Under the pieces are notes generated by a model. It did no database searches and was not told the DNA's origin. It saw nothing but the letters and a program-made list of their open reading frames with translations. A program made the position numbers and the translations under genes. A DNA stretch of 6,833 bases from Alphaproteobacteria bacterium. GTDB lineage: Bacteria > Pseudomonadota > Alphaproteobacteria > UBA8366 > JADFVY01. Within the stretch, counting starts at the first letter, position 1; every line of letters begins with the position of its first letter. Shown in pieces: positions 1 through 6,277 of the stretch. Where the stretch lies: NCBI GenBank assembly GCA_029881615.1, contig JAOUMF010000115.1:1-6833 (forward strand), written 5' to 3'.

Positions 1-1
1 C

Positions 2-1435
2 GTTTTCAATCCGGCAACCGGCGAGGTGGAGTCCAAGGTGCCTCTCGCCAATGCAAGTGACGTGGATCAGGCTGTCCAGTCCGGCATGGCGGCCTTCAAG
101 GTCTGGTCGCAGATGTCGGCGCCGCGCCGCAGCCAGGTCATGTTCAAGTTCCGCGAACTGTTGATCGATAGCATGGACGAACTGGCGGCGATCGTCGGCA
201 AGGAACATGGCAAGACCATCGCCGACGCCAAGGGCTCTATTCAGCGCGGCATCGACGTCACCGAATTCGCCTGTGGCATCCCGCATCTGTTCAAGGGCGA
301 GTTCTCGTCCAATGTCGGCGGCGGCATCGATACTTTCTCCCAGCGTGAGGCGCTGGGCGTGGTCGGCGGCATAACGCCGTTCAACTTCCCGGTCATGGTG
401 CCGTTGTGGATGGGCGTGATGGCGATTGCCTGCGGCAACAGCTATATCAACAAGCCGTCCGAGCGCGACCCCTCGGCGGCGTTGTTCCTGGGCGAGCTAT
501 GGAAAAAGGCCGGCTTGCCGGACGGCGTGTGGAACGTGGTCAACGGCGACAAGGAAGCCGTCGATGCGCTGTTGCAGCATCCTGACGTGCCGGCGATCAG
601 CTTCGTTGGCTCCACCACCGTCGGTGAATATATCTATCACGAAGGCACCAAGCAGAATAAGCGCGTGCAGGTCTTCGGCGGCGCCAAGAACCACATGATC
701 ATCATGCCGGACGCCGATCTGGACCAGGCGGCGGACGCACTGATCGGCTCGGCCTATGGTTCGGCCGGTCAGCGCTGTATGGCGATTTCGGTTGCCGTTC
801 CGGTCGGCGAGGGCACGGCGGACGCGTTGATTGCGAAGCTGACCCCGCGCGTTCAGGCCCTGCGTTACGGTCCCTGGAACGATCCGGAGGCCGATATGGG
901 CCCGGTGATCACCGCCCAGGCCAAGGAGCGCATCGAGGATTATATCGCGCAGGGTGTCGCGGCCGGTGCCGAACTGGTCGTCGATGGCCGCGGGGCTTCT
1001 CTGCAGGGTTATGAGGGCGGCAATTTCTGCGGCGGCTCGCTGTTCGATCATGCCACCACCGAAATGTCGATCTACCAGGACGAAATCTTCGGCCCGGTGC
1101 TGACCACGGTGCGCGCCAACGATTTTGATCAGGCGGTCAAGATGGTCAACGACCACGAGTTCGGTAACGGCGTGGCGATCTTCACCCGTGACGGGGACGC
1201 CGCGCGCACCTTCGCCAATCAGGTGGATGTGGGCATGATTGGCATCAACGTGCCGATCCCGGTGCCGCTGGCCTTCCACAATTTCGGCGGTTCCAAGCGT
1301 TCGAAGTTCGGCGACACCCAGATGCACGGCCCGGAATCGGTTCGTTTCTTCACCAAGATGAAGACGATTTCCGCCCGCTGGCCCAGCGGCATTCGCGAGG
1401 GTGCGCTGTTCTCGATGCCGACCGCCGGCAGCTGA
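2..1435 (+). CDS. mmsA: Methylmalonate-semialdehyde dehydrogenase (CoA-acylating), 5'-truncated by window edge
   Basis: This cytoplasmic enzyme oxidises methylmalonate or malonate semialdehyde with NAD+ and CoA to propionyl-CoA or acetyl-CoA, in valine, beta-alanine/propanoate and inositol breakdown. The reading frame is open from base 2, where it encodes VFNPATGEV, a typical start of the aldehyde dehydrogenase fold. The GTG at 26 is therefore an internal valine, and roughly 20-25 N-terminal residues are missing; 477 are visible, against about 500 for the family. Seen are the family block GVVGGITPFNFPVMVP (visible residues about 119-134), FVGSTTVGEYIY, and the catalytic cysteine in AGQRCMAIS (Cys codon 776-778). 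In GGAKNH the general-base glutamate of hydrolytic aldehyde dehydrogenases (LELGGK) is absent, as known for the CoA-dependent MMSDH subfamily. The C-terminus FFTKMKTISARWPSG is also characteristic. A terminator follows at once. An IolA role in inositol degradation cannot be excluded from sequence alone. Confidence 0.96.
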   Translation, partial: VFNPATGEVESKVPLANASDVDQAVQSGMAAFKVWSQMSAPRRSQVMFKFRELLIDSMDELAAIVGKEHGKTIADAKGSIQRGIDVTEFACGIPHLFKGEFSSNVGGGIDTFSQREALGVVGGITPFNFPVMVPLWMGVMAIACGNSYINKPSERDPSAALFLGELWKKAGLPDGVWNVVNGDKEAVDALLQHPDVPAISFVGSTTVGEYIYHEGTKQNKRVQVFGGAKNHMIIMPDADLDQAADALIGSAYGSAGQRCMAISVAVPVGEGTADALIAKLTPRVQALRYGPWNDPEADMGPVITAQAKERIEDYIAQGVAAGAELVVDGRGASLQGYEGGNFCGGSLFDHATTEMSIYQDEIFGPVLTTVRANDFDQAVKMVNDHEFGNGVAIFTRDGDAARTFANQVDVGMIGINVPIPVPLAFHNFGGSKRSKFGDTQMHGPESVRFFTKMKTISARWPSGIREGALFSMPTAGS

Positions 1436-1455
1436 CCCGGCCTTCATGACAAAAC

Positions 1456-1485
1456 AAAGGGCGCTCCCACGGGGGCGCCCTTTTT
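1456..1485 (+). terminator. Strong rho-independent terminator after mmsA
   Basis: Arms AAAGGGCGC (1456-1464) and GCGCCCTTT (1475-1483) pair perfectly. The stem extends inward through a G-T wobble and two C-G pairs to about 12 bp, closing on a four-base loop at 1468-1471. Five T residues follow at 1481-1485. It starts 20 nt after the mmsA stop and separates mmsA from the transporter operon. Confidence 0.9.
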
Positions 1486-1521
1486 CGTTCGAAGGCAAAG
1501 TGAAACCAAATAGAAATTATT

Positions 1522-1580
1522 TCATTCGGGCAGGCTGGAAACACTTGCGCCGACAAGCCAGCCTGCTAGGCTACGAATGA
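1522..1580. repeat. Nested inverted repeat flanking the phnD promoter
   Basis: The inner arms GCAGGCTGG (1530-1538) and CCAGCCTGC (1558-1566) are perfect 9-bp complements 19 nt apart. The outer arms TCATTCG (1522-1528) and CGAATGA (1574-1580) are perfect 7-bp complements in the same nested order, with a bulge of 7 nt on the right side. The inner right arm fills the promoter spacer and the outer right arm covers the predicted start site. The predicted transcript would lack the left arms, so a DNA-level operator is more likely than an RNA hairpin. Confidence 0.6.
1545..1572 (+). promoter_or_regulatory. Candidate sigma-70-type promoter of the phnD-C-E1-E2 operon
   Basis: A -35 element TTGCGC (1545-1550) and a -10 element TAGGCT (1567-1572) are separated by 16 nt. 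This form resembles alphaproteobacterial housekeeping promoters (CTTG.. / TA..CT). Transcription would start near 1579, giving a leader of about 40 nt. AT-rich sequence at 1501-1524 lies upstream. The assignment is by pattern only. Confidence 0.55.
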
Positions 1581-1606
1581 CAAAACCAATTAAAAACGTG
1601 TTTCTC

Positions 1607-1612
1607 AGGGAG
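1607..1612 (+). promoter_or_regulatory. Ribosome-binding site of phnD
   Basis: AGGGAG lies 7 nt before the ATG at 1620. This fixes the phnD start, which also gives a complete signal peptide. Confidence 0.8.
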
Positions 1613-1619
1613 AATCGAC

Positions 1620-2627
1620 ATGATCCACGCATTTTTCAGGCGCGGCTTTTATGCCTTGGCCGCGCTTTTCGCTATTGTTCTGTTTGTCGCGCCGGTTTCG
1701 GCCGCCGAGGATTGCCCGCGCGGCGACCTTGACGAGCGTTTCTGTGACCGCGACGGCGATCTGACCGCCGACACGCCGACCGATCCGGCCCAGCAGATCG
1801 ACCCGGACACGATTATCTTTGCCTATACGCCGGTTGAAGACCCGGCGGTTTACAAGACTGCCTGGTCGGATTTCCTGACCCATATGGAAAAGGTCACCGG
1901 CAAAAAGGTAGTGTTCTTCCCGGTGCAGTCGAACGCGGCCCAGATCGAGGCGATGCGTTCCGGCCGTCTGCATGTGGCGGGCTTCAACACCGGTTCGAAC
2001 CCGCTGGCGGTGAATTGCGCCGGCTTCCGTTCCTTCACCATCATGGCGCAGGAAAGTGGTGCTTTTGGCTACGAGATGGAAATCATCACCTATCCGGGCA
2101 GCGGCATCGAAAAGGTCGAGGACATTAAGGGCAAGACCCTGGCTTTCACCTCGCCGACTTCCAATTCGGGCTTCAAGGCGCCGTCGGCCATCCTGAAATC
2201 CGAATTCGGCATGGTGGCCGATACGGACTTTACGCCGGCTTTCTCGGGCAAGCATGACAATTCGATCCTGGGCGTCGCGAACAAGGATTATCCGGCCGCC
2301 TCGATCGCCAACTCGGTAAAACAGCGCATGCTGGCGCGCGGTGTCATTACCGAAGATCAGGTGAAGGTGATCTATACTTCGCAGACCTTCCCGACCACCG
2401 GATTCGGCATGGTGTATAACCTGAAGCCGGAACTGCAGGAGAAAATCAAGGAAGCCTTCTTCAGCTTCAAATGGGACAAGCCGGACGGCACCCCGACCAG
2501 CCTGAAGGTCGAATTCTCCAAGTCCAAGCCCCCGGAAGGCCAGTTCCTGCCGATCACCTACAAATCCCATTGGGACGTGATCCGCAAGATCGACAAGGCC
2601 AACGGCGTTTCCTACGCGTGTAAGTAA
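1620..2627 (+). CDS. phnD: PhnD-type phosphonate/phosphite/phosphate ABC transporter substrate-binding protein
   Basis: This periplasmic binding protein (335 aa) should capture an organophosphorus or phosphorus oxyanion and deliver it to the PhnE permeases. A signal peptide is clear: basic start (HAFFRRG), hydrophobic core about residues 11-25, and a VSA motif at 26-28 with likely cleavage after Ala28. The PhnD fold shows in FAYTPVEDP (67-75), FFPVQSNAAQIEAMRSGRL (99-117) and the TSPTSNSG loop (177-184). That loop occupies the place of the oxyanion-binding STSG motif of PhnD and PtxB. FSGKHDNSILGV (208-219) carries the conserved SGxH histidine (His212). An N-terminal insertion at about 30-62 is unusual: Cys32, Cys42, then an Asp-rich DRDGD (43-47). 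With Cys133 and Cys334 the mature protein has four cysteines and could form two disulfides. The gene leads the operon, and phnC begins 6 nt after its stop. Whether the ligand is a phosphonate, phosphite or a phosphoester cannot be told from sequence. Confidence 0.92.
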   Translation: MIHAFFRRGFYALAALFAIVLFVAPVSAAEDCPRGDLDERFCDRDGDLTADTPTDPAQQIDPDTIIFAYTPVEDPAVYKTAWSDFLTHMEKVTGKKVVFFPVQSNAAQIEAMRSGRLHVAGFNTGSNPLAVNCAGFRSFTIMAQESGAFGYEMEIITYPGSGIEKVEDIKGKTLAFTSPTSNSGFKAPSAILKSEFGMVADTDFTPAFSGKHDNSILGVANKDYPAASIANSVKQRMLARGVITEDQVKVIYTSQTFPTTGFGMVYNLKPELQEKIKEAFFSFKWDKPDGTPTSLKVEFSKSKPPEGQFLPITYKSHWDVIRKIDKANGVSYACK

Positions 2628-2633
2628 ACGGGA

Positions 2634-3461
2634 ATGCTGCGTCTTGAAGGACTGACGAAGCGTTATCCAACCGGTGACGAGGCCCTCAAGGGGGTTGATC
2701 TGGAGGTGCCGAAGGGCCAGGTTCTGGCCCTTATCGGCCCCTCCGGCGCCGGGAAGAGCACGCTGATTCGTTGTATCAACCGGCTGGTCGAACCGACCGG
2801 CGGGCGGGCCACTCTCGATGGCATGAATATTACCGCGTTGGGGGTAGGTGGTTTGCGTCAGGCCCGCCGGCGGATGGGCATGATCTTCCAGGAATATGCC
2901 CTGGTTGAGCGGCTGACGGTGATGGAAAATGTGTTGTCGGGCCGGCTCGGCTATGTAGGCTTCTGGCGAAGCTGGTTCCGCAAATTTCCGCAATCGGACG
3001 TCGACGAAGCCTTTCGCCTGCTCGATCGGGTCGGTCTTGCGGAAATGTGCGACAAGCGGGCCGACGAACTGTCGGGCGGCCAGCGCCAGCGCGTGGGCAT
3101 CGCCCGGGCGCTGATTCAGGACCCGGCCCTGCTGCTGGTCGACGAGCCGACGGCCAGCCTCGATCCCAAGACCTCGCGCCAGATCATGCGTTTGATTTGC
3201 GAGCTGTGCGAAGAGCGGGGGTTGGCCGCCATCATCAATATCCATGACGTGCTGCTGGCGCAGATGTTCGTGCCGCGTATCGTCGGCCTGCGCCTCGGCG
3301 AGGTCGTCTATGACGGTCCGTCCGATGGGTTGAGCCCGGACGTGCTGACGGAAATCTACGGCGAGGAAGACTGGGAAGCCACCATCAAGAAAGATCCGGA
3401 CGGGGATGACGGCGTCGACGGTGTCGAGATCGACAGGGAACGCCTGGAAGGGTTGATCTAG
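2634..3461 (+). CDS. phnC: Phosphonate-type ABC transporter ATP-binding protein
   Basis: This cytoplasmic ATPase (275 aa) powers the importer by dimerising on the PhnE permeases. All ABC motifs are intact: Walker [10 protein letters not shown] (35-43), Q-loop Gln86 in [16 protein letters not shown], signature LSGGQ (146-150), Walker B LLLVDEP (166-172), D-loop SLDP (175-178) and H-loop His204 in NIHDV. The segment [13 protein letters not shown] (103-115) is typical of PhnC proteins. The end (about 244-275) is an acidic tail with [12 protein letters not shown], rich in Asp and Gly and probably flexible. The start ATG follows the phnD stop by 6 nt. Only a weak GGGA lies just before it, so translation is probably coupled to phnD. 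phnE1 starts 4 nt after the stop. The family is very secure; the transported ligand is inferred from phnD. Confidence 0.94.
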   Translation: MLRLEGLTKRYPTGDEALKGVDLEVPKGQVLALIGPSGAGKSTLIRCINRLVEPTGGRATLDGMNITALGVGGLRQARRRMGMIFQEYALVERLTVMENVLSGRLGYVGFWRSWFRKFPQSDVDEAFRLLDRVGLAEMCDKRADELSGGQRQRVGIARALIQDPALLLVDEPTASLDPKTSRQIMRLICELCEERGLAAIINIHDVLLAQMFVPRIVGLRLGEVVYDGPSDGLSPDVLTEIYGEEDWEATIKKDPDGDDGVDGVEIDRERLEGLI

Positions 3462-3465
3462 AGCC

Positions 3466-4326
3466 ATGGCGGAAGTTTCAGTAAGAGCCCCGGGTCGCCG
3501 TTGGAGTAAACCGCCTTTTATCAAGAGCCCCGGCCTGCGCTGGGGGCTGTATATTGGCGCCACTATCTATTTCGTCCTGGCGTCGTACTCGATACTTGTC
3601 GATGTCGACTGGCAACGCGTCTATGAAGGATTGCCCAGGGGGGCGAAATTCCTGGGTGGATTTTTCCCGCCATTTCCCTTTGCCAATATCATCGAGACCG
3701 GCGGGTTTGAGGAGTTGGCGGCGCAGCGGCTGATCGACATTGGTGATGGGCTGATCGAAAGCCTGACCATGACGGTGACTTCCACCGCCATCGGCATCCT
3801 TATCTCGGTACCGATCGGGCTGGGCGCGGCGCGCAATATCGCCCCGGCGCCGGTCTATCTGTTCTGCCGTGGAATCATCGCTGTCTCGCGCAGCTTTCAG
3901 GAAGTCATCATCGCCATCTTCTGTGTAGCCATGTTCGGCTTCGGGCCGTTCGCCGGCATGGTGACCCTGTCTTTCGCGACCATCGGTTTTCTTTCGAAAT
4001 TGCTGGCGGAGGATATCGAATCCATGGATCCCGGCCAGGCAGAGGCGATCCGCGCGACCGGTTCACGCTGGCCGCAATGGATCAATTACGGGGTTCAGCC
4101 GCAGGTCATGCCCCGGTTGATAGGCCTCTCGCTCTATCGGCTGGATATCAATTTTCGGGAATCTTCGGTGGTCGGCATCGTTGGCGCCGGTGGTATCGGG
4201 TCGACCTTGCTCACCGCCTTCGACCGTTATGAGTACTCCACCGCCGCGACCATTCTGCTGATCATCATCGGCATTGTCTTTTTCGCCGAATACAGTGCCG
4301 GCAAGATTCGCGCGAGGTTGCAGTAA
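3466..4326 (+). CDS. phnE1: Phosphonate-type ABC transporter permease, first subunit
   Basis: This inner-membrane permease (286 aa) belongs to the PhnE/binding-protein-dependent transport family. A cytoplasmic basic N-terminus precedes a first membrane segment at about 26-46. A periplasmic stretch containing GGFFPPFPF (64-72) follows, a proline-rich feature usual in PhnE. Further hydrophobic segments lie at about 98-122, 131-155, 158-180 and 260-279. The cytoplasmic EAA loop that docks on PhnC reads EAIRATGSRWPQW (193-205), followed by the PhnE hallmark INFRESSVVGIVGAGGIG (228-245). The start ATG is 4 nt after the phnC stop. The nearest purine-rich sequence (GGAAGGG) sits rather far upstream, suggesting translational coupling. 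Two consecutive permease genes imply a PhnE1-PhnE2 heterodimer, known in many alphaproteobacterial phosphonate and phosphate importers. Confidence 0.93.
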   Translation: MAEVSVRAPGRRWSKPPFIKSPGLRWGLYIGATIYFVLASYSILVDVDWQRVYEGLPRGAKFLGGFFPPFPFANIIETGGFEELAAQRLIDIGDGLIESLTMTVTSTAIGILISVPIGLGAARNIAPAPVYLFCRGIIAVSRSFQEVIIAIFCVAMFGFGPFAGMVTLSFATIGFLSKLLAEDIESMDPGQAEAIRATGSRWPQWINYGVQPQVMPRLIGLSLYRLDINFRESSVVGIVGAGGIGSTLLTAFDRYEYSTAATILLIIIGIVFFAEYSAGKIRARLQ

Positions 4327-5141
4327 TGCCGGTACGGGTGGAAGCAGACATCAAGGTCTGGCAACGGCGGGACCGCAACAAGCAACTGGCGATCTGGGGG
4401 GGCTGGTTTGCCGGCGTCCTTCTGTTCGCCTACTGCTGGCAGATCATTTCGGTCAACACGACATGGTTTTTCGTATGGGATTCGCCGCGTATCGCCGCCG
4501 ACATAGGCTCGCGCATGGTGCCGCCGCGCTGGGAATACATATATAAAATCTGGGATCCACTGTGGGATACGATCAATATCGCCACCCTGGGAACCATGCT
4601 TGCGCTGTTCATGGCGGTGCCGGTGGCTTTCCTGGCGGCGCGTAATACCACGCCACACGCTTATTTGATCCGGCCGGTGGCGTTGTTCATCATCGTTTCC
4701 TCGCGTTCCATCAATTCGTTGATCTGGGCGCTGCTGCTGGTCTCGATCATCGGACCCGGCGTGTTCGCCGGCACCATTGCCATCGCGCTACGTTCCGTTG
4801 GCTTCTGCTCCAAGCTGCTCTATGAAGCGATCGAAGAGATCGACCATAGCCAGGTCGAGGCGATCGAAGCGACGGGCGCCTCGCGCTGGCAGATCATGGC
4901 CTTTGGAATCGTACCCCAGATCATGCCGGCCCTTGCCGGGATATCGGTGTTCCGCTGGGATATCAATATCCGCGAATCGACCGTGCTGGGGCTGGTCGGC
5001 GCCGGTGGAATTGGCCTGCAACTCAGTTCGTCGCTGAATATTCTCGCCTGGCCGCAGGTCACCCTGATCCTGATCGCCATTCTGATCACCGTGGTGGTCA
5101 GCGAGTGGGTCTCGGCCAAGGTCCGCCACGCGATTATCTAG
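4326..5141 (+). CDS. phnE2: Phosphonate-type ABC transporter permease, second subunit
   Basis: This inner-membrane permease (271 aa) is a paralogue of the preceding protein and probably its heterodimer partner. Its ATG overlaps the phnE1 stop by one base (TAATG), indicating translational coupling. Hydrophobic segments lie at about 22-43, 84-105, 114-141, 143-160 and 244-262. The EAA loop is EAIEATGASRWQI (178-190), and the PhnE hallmark INIRESTVLGLVGAGGIG (213-230) closely matches the same block of PhnE1. The two proteins are otherwise clearly diverged, so this is an old duplication rather than a recent tandem copy. It is the last gene of the operon, and the stop is followed after 24 nt by a strong terminator. 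Confidence 0.93.
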   Translation: MPVRVEADIKVWQRRDRNKQLAIWGGWFAGVLLFAYCWQIISVNTTWFFVWDSPRIAADIGSRMVPPRWEYIYKIWDPLWDTINIATLGTMLALFMAVPVAFLAARNTTPHAYLIRPVALFIIVSSRSINSLIWALLLVSIIGPGVFAGTIAIALRSVGFCSKLLYEAIEEIDHSQVEAIEATGASRWQIMAFGIVPQIMPALAGISVFRWDINIRESTVLGLVGAGGIGLQLSSSLNILAWPQVTLILIAILITVVVSEWVSAKVRHAII

Positions 5142-5165
5142 ACTGACCGGGTTTGGGGCCAAAAT

Positions 5166-5195
5166 AAAAGGCGGCGGTTTGACCCGCCGCCTTTT
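5166..5195. terminator. Symmetric (bidirectional) intrinsic terminator
   Basis: Arms AAAAGGCGGCGG (5166-5177) and CCGCCGCCTTTT (5184-5195) pair over 12 bp around a six-base loop (5178-5183). Read on the + strand, it ends phnE2 with a TTTT tract. Read on the - strand, it ends in TTTTATTTT and lies 25 nt beyond the stop of the small ORF at 5221-5346. It therefore serves both converging transcripts. Confidence 0.9.
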
Positions 5196-5220
5196 AATAT
5201 CAATCCAAAAATAAAGAGAG

Positions 5221-5346
5221 TTACCGGATGCTCTTGGCAAGCTGGCTCTGCGAAAAATGCAGCGTCTCGATATTTGCCGGCCGGTAGTAGGTTTTGGGGA
5301 CCGGGCGGCGATCCTGTTTGTTTGTGAATACCGTAAAGAGGTTCAT
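5221..5346 (-). CDS. Small ORF of 41 codons, unknown function
   Basis: I do not recognise this protein. The - strand ATG (5346-5344) opens 41 sense codons ending in TAA (5223-5221). A Shine-Dalgarno GAGAG (5353-5357 on the + strand) sits 6 nt upstream of the start. About 70% of its codons end in G or C, like the neighbouring genes. The product is basic (seven Lys/Arg against two Asp/Glu), with aromatic residues at 4, 7, 20, 21 and 31. It begins MNLFTVFTNKQDRR and has a possible short amphipathic helix from about residue 24 (NIETLHFSQSQLAKSIR). No membrane segment, signal peptide or metal motif is seen. A terminator follows 25 nt after the stop and a promoter-like AT-rich block lies upstream, so it may be an independent short gene. 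It could instead be a chance ORF within a small RNA or an untranslated tail of the phosphodiesterase transcript. Confidence 0.5.
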   Translation of the reverse strand: MNLFTVFTNKQDRRPVPKTYYRPANIETLHFSQSQLAKSIR

Positions 5347-5373
5347 GCTGTGCTCTCGTTTCTAAAATAGGGG

Positions 5374-5410
5374 GGCGGCCATAAATTCCGCCGGCCTGCA
5401 AACTGCAAAC
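5374..5410 (-). repeat. Tandem 7-mer and short hairpin in the leader of the small ORF
   Basis: TGCAAAC occurs twice head to tail (5397-5403 and 5404-5410). Next to it, GGCGG (5374-5378) and CCGCC (5388-5392) can pair around a nine-base AT-rich loop. On the - strand both elements lie between the candidate promoter and the ATG of the small ORF, so they would be in its leader RNA. Function is unknown. Confidence 0.35.
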
Positions 5411-5441
5411 GCCGTCAGGCGAGCATCATGCGACCTTATAT

Positions 5442-5471
5442 AAATTAGAAATCGATAATGTTGCAGTGCAA
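5442..5471 (-). promoter_or_regulatory. Candidate promoter for the small ORF
   Basis: On the - strand, TTGCAC (5471-5466) and TAATTT (5447-5442) are 18 nt apart, followed by TATATAAG. This is the most AT-rich block of the right half of the window. An alternative -10, TATATA (5442-5437), with TGCAAC as -35 is also possible. It would give a leader of about 85 nt before the ATG at 5346. Confidence 0.3.
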
Positions 5472-5506
5472 AAAATGTATGGCTGCCATCGGGGCGGCAC
5501 ATGGCA
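5470..5506 (-). terminator. Weak candidate terminator after the phosphodiesterase gene
   Basis: Read on the - strand, TGCCAT (5506-5501) and ATGGCA (5489-5484) form a 6-bp stem with an 11-nt loop. Six T residues (5475-5470) follow after 8 nt. It lies 10-50 nt beyond the stop codon at 5516. The stem is short and the T tract is displaced, so readthrough into the small ORF is likely even if it works. Confidence 0.25.
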
Positions 5507-5515
5507 TGTCACGCA

Positions 5516-6265
5516 TTACTTGATCGCGGCCAGAATCCGGTCGGGATAATCGGTGATGATCGATTCCACGCCCCAGGACAGCAATTCGCGGGCGCGGGCC
5601 GGGTCGTTAACGGTATAGGCCAGGGGACGGTAGCCGGCCTCGCGGATGGCCCGCGTGCGCGCCTCGGTAAAGCGCCGGTCCAGCACATGGAAGGTGGCGC
5701 ATTTCAATTCGTCCATTCTCGCCGCCCAGTCCTTGATGAATTTCAAGGTCAGGAAGCCGCGGGGAATTTGCGGCGCGGCCTGGCCCGCCGCGGCCAGAGA
5801 GTCGGTCGAAAAGCTGGAAATCAGTATGGGCGCCGGGCCACCGAACCAGCGCCCGGCCAGCGCTCGCGCAACCGCCGCCCCGGTTTCCGCCTCGCGGCCG
5901 GGGCAGGCCTTGACCTCGACATTGGCGCCGATGCCCTTGGCGGCAAGATAGTCCATGGCTTCGGCCAGGGTGGGAACGGGTTCGCCGGTGAAGTCCGCCG
6001 AGAACCAGCGCCCGGCATCCAGTTTGCGAATGTCTGAAAGCGTCATGCCGGCGACCGCACCCTTGCCGTTCGAGGTGCGGTTTACCGTATCGTCGTGGAT
6101 CAGGACCAGTTCGTTGTCGGCCGTCAGTTTGACATCGAACTCGACCCAGCGTGCACCCAGATCGACGGCTTTCTTCAGCCCGGCCATGGTGTTTTCAGGC
6201 GCGTGGCCCTTGGCGCCGCGGTGGCCGGTAACGGGGGGGAGAGCTGGTGGTGCGGGGGTGGTCAT
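5516..6265 (-). CDS. ugpQ: Glycerophosphodiester phosphodiesterase, UgpQ-like
   Basis: This enzyme hydrolyses glycerophosphodiesters to sn-glycerol 3-phosphate and an alcohol. At 249 aa with no signal peptide it matches the short cytoplasmic UgpQ type rather than the periplasmic GlpQ type. The TIM-barrel active site is complete: HRG (15-17) with ENT (24-26), EFDVKLTADN (42-51) with metal ligands Glu42 and Asp44, the catalytic HDDTVNRTS (57-65), NVEVK (115-119) with Glu117, and the closing ITDYPD (237-242). The ATG at 6265 lies 12 nt after the stop of the upstream hydrolase, on the same strand. The GAGAA serving as ribosome-binding site overlaps that stop region, so the two are almost certainly co-transcribed. 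The N-terminal segment TTPAPPALPP is a short proline-rich lead. The exact natural diester is unknown. No ugpBAEC glycerol-3-phosphate importer is in view. Confidence 0.93.
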   Translation of the reverse strand: MTTPAPPALPPVTGHRGAKGHAPENTMAGLKKAVDLGARWVEFDVKLTADNELVLIHDDTVNRTSNGKGAVAGMTLSDIRKLDAGRWFSADFTGEPVPTLAEAMDYLAAKGIGANVEVKACPGREAETGAAVARALAGRWFGGPAPILISSFSTDSLAAAGQAAPQIPRGFLTLKFIKDWAARMDELKCATFHVLDRRFTEARTRAIREAGYRPLAYTVNDPARARELLSWGVESIITDYPDRILAAIK

Positions 6266-6277
6266 GTTGGTTGTTCT

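Larger units (their letters stand above)
1486..1619. other. Intergenic regulatory gap between mmsA and phnD
   Basis: No ORF is supported here. The stretch is AT-richer than its surroundings, especially 1497-1524 and 1576-1600. It holds a small dyad GAAAT-T-ATTTC (1513-1523), the nested inverted repeat at 1522-1580, the candidate promoter at 1545-1572 and the phnD ribosome-binding site. No convincing Pho box (two CTGTCAT-like 7-mers with a 4-nt spacer) was found by eye. Confidence 0.75.

Noticed and set aside
680..700. The missing general-base glutamate in the mmsA product (GGAKNH in place of LELGGK) as a possible inactivation.
   Set aside because: This is the normal state of the CoA-dependent methylmalonate-semialdehyde dehydrogenase subfamily, which transfers the acyl group to CoA rather than to water.
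497..1498. A 333-codon open frame on the - strand opposite mmsA.
   Set aside because: It is a shadow of the dehydrogenase gene with low-complexity Arg/His-rich translation, and it runs through the mmsA terminator.
1436..1619. A Pho box upstream of phnD.
   Set aside because: No pair of CTGTCAT-like 7-mers with a 4-nt spacer is found; only isolated TTGTCAT-like half-sites on the - strand.
1605..3563. A 652-codon open frame on the - strand opposite phnD and phnC.
   Set aside because: It lies antisense to two genes with clear family motifs. Its translation is rich in Arg, His, Gly and Asp with no recognisable domain, as expected opposite GC-rich coding DNA.
5138..5401. An 87-codon - strand frame covering the gap after phnE2.
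   Set aside because: It crosses the strong terminator stem and overlaps the end of phnE2. The 41-codon frame in the same place has a better ribosome-binding site and stops before the terminator.
5499..5509. Palindrome ACATG-G-CATGT just beyond the phosphodiesterase stop codon.
   Set aside because: It is short and lies at the 3' end of a gene with no promoter beside it, so it does not support an operator or attachment site.
5501..6037. A 178-codon + strand frame opposite the phosphodiesterase gene.
   Set aside because: The - strand frame carries the complete phosphodiesterase active site; the + strand product has no recognisable motif.
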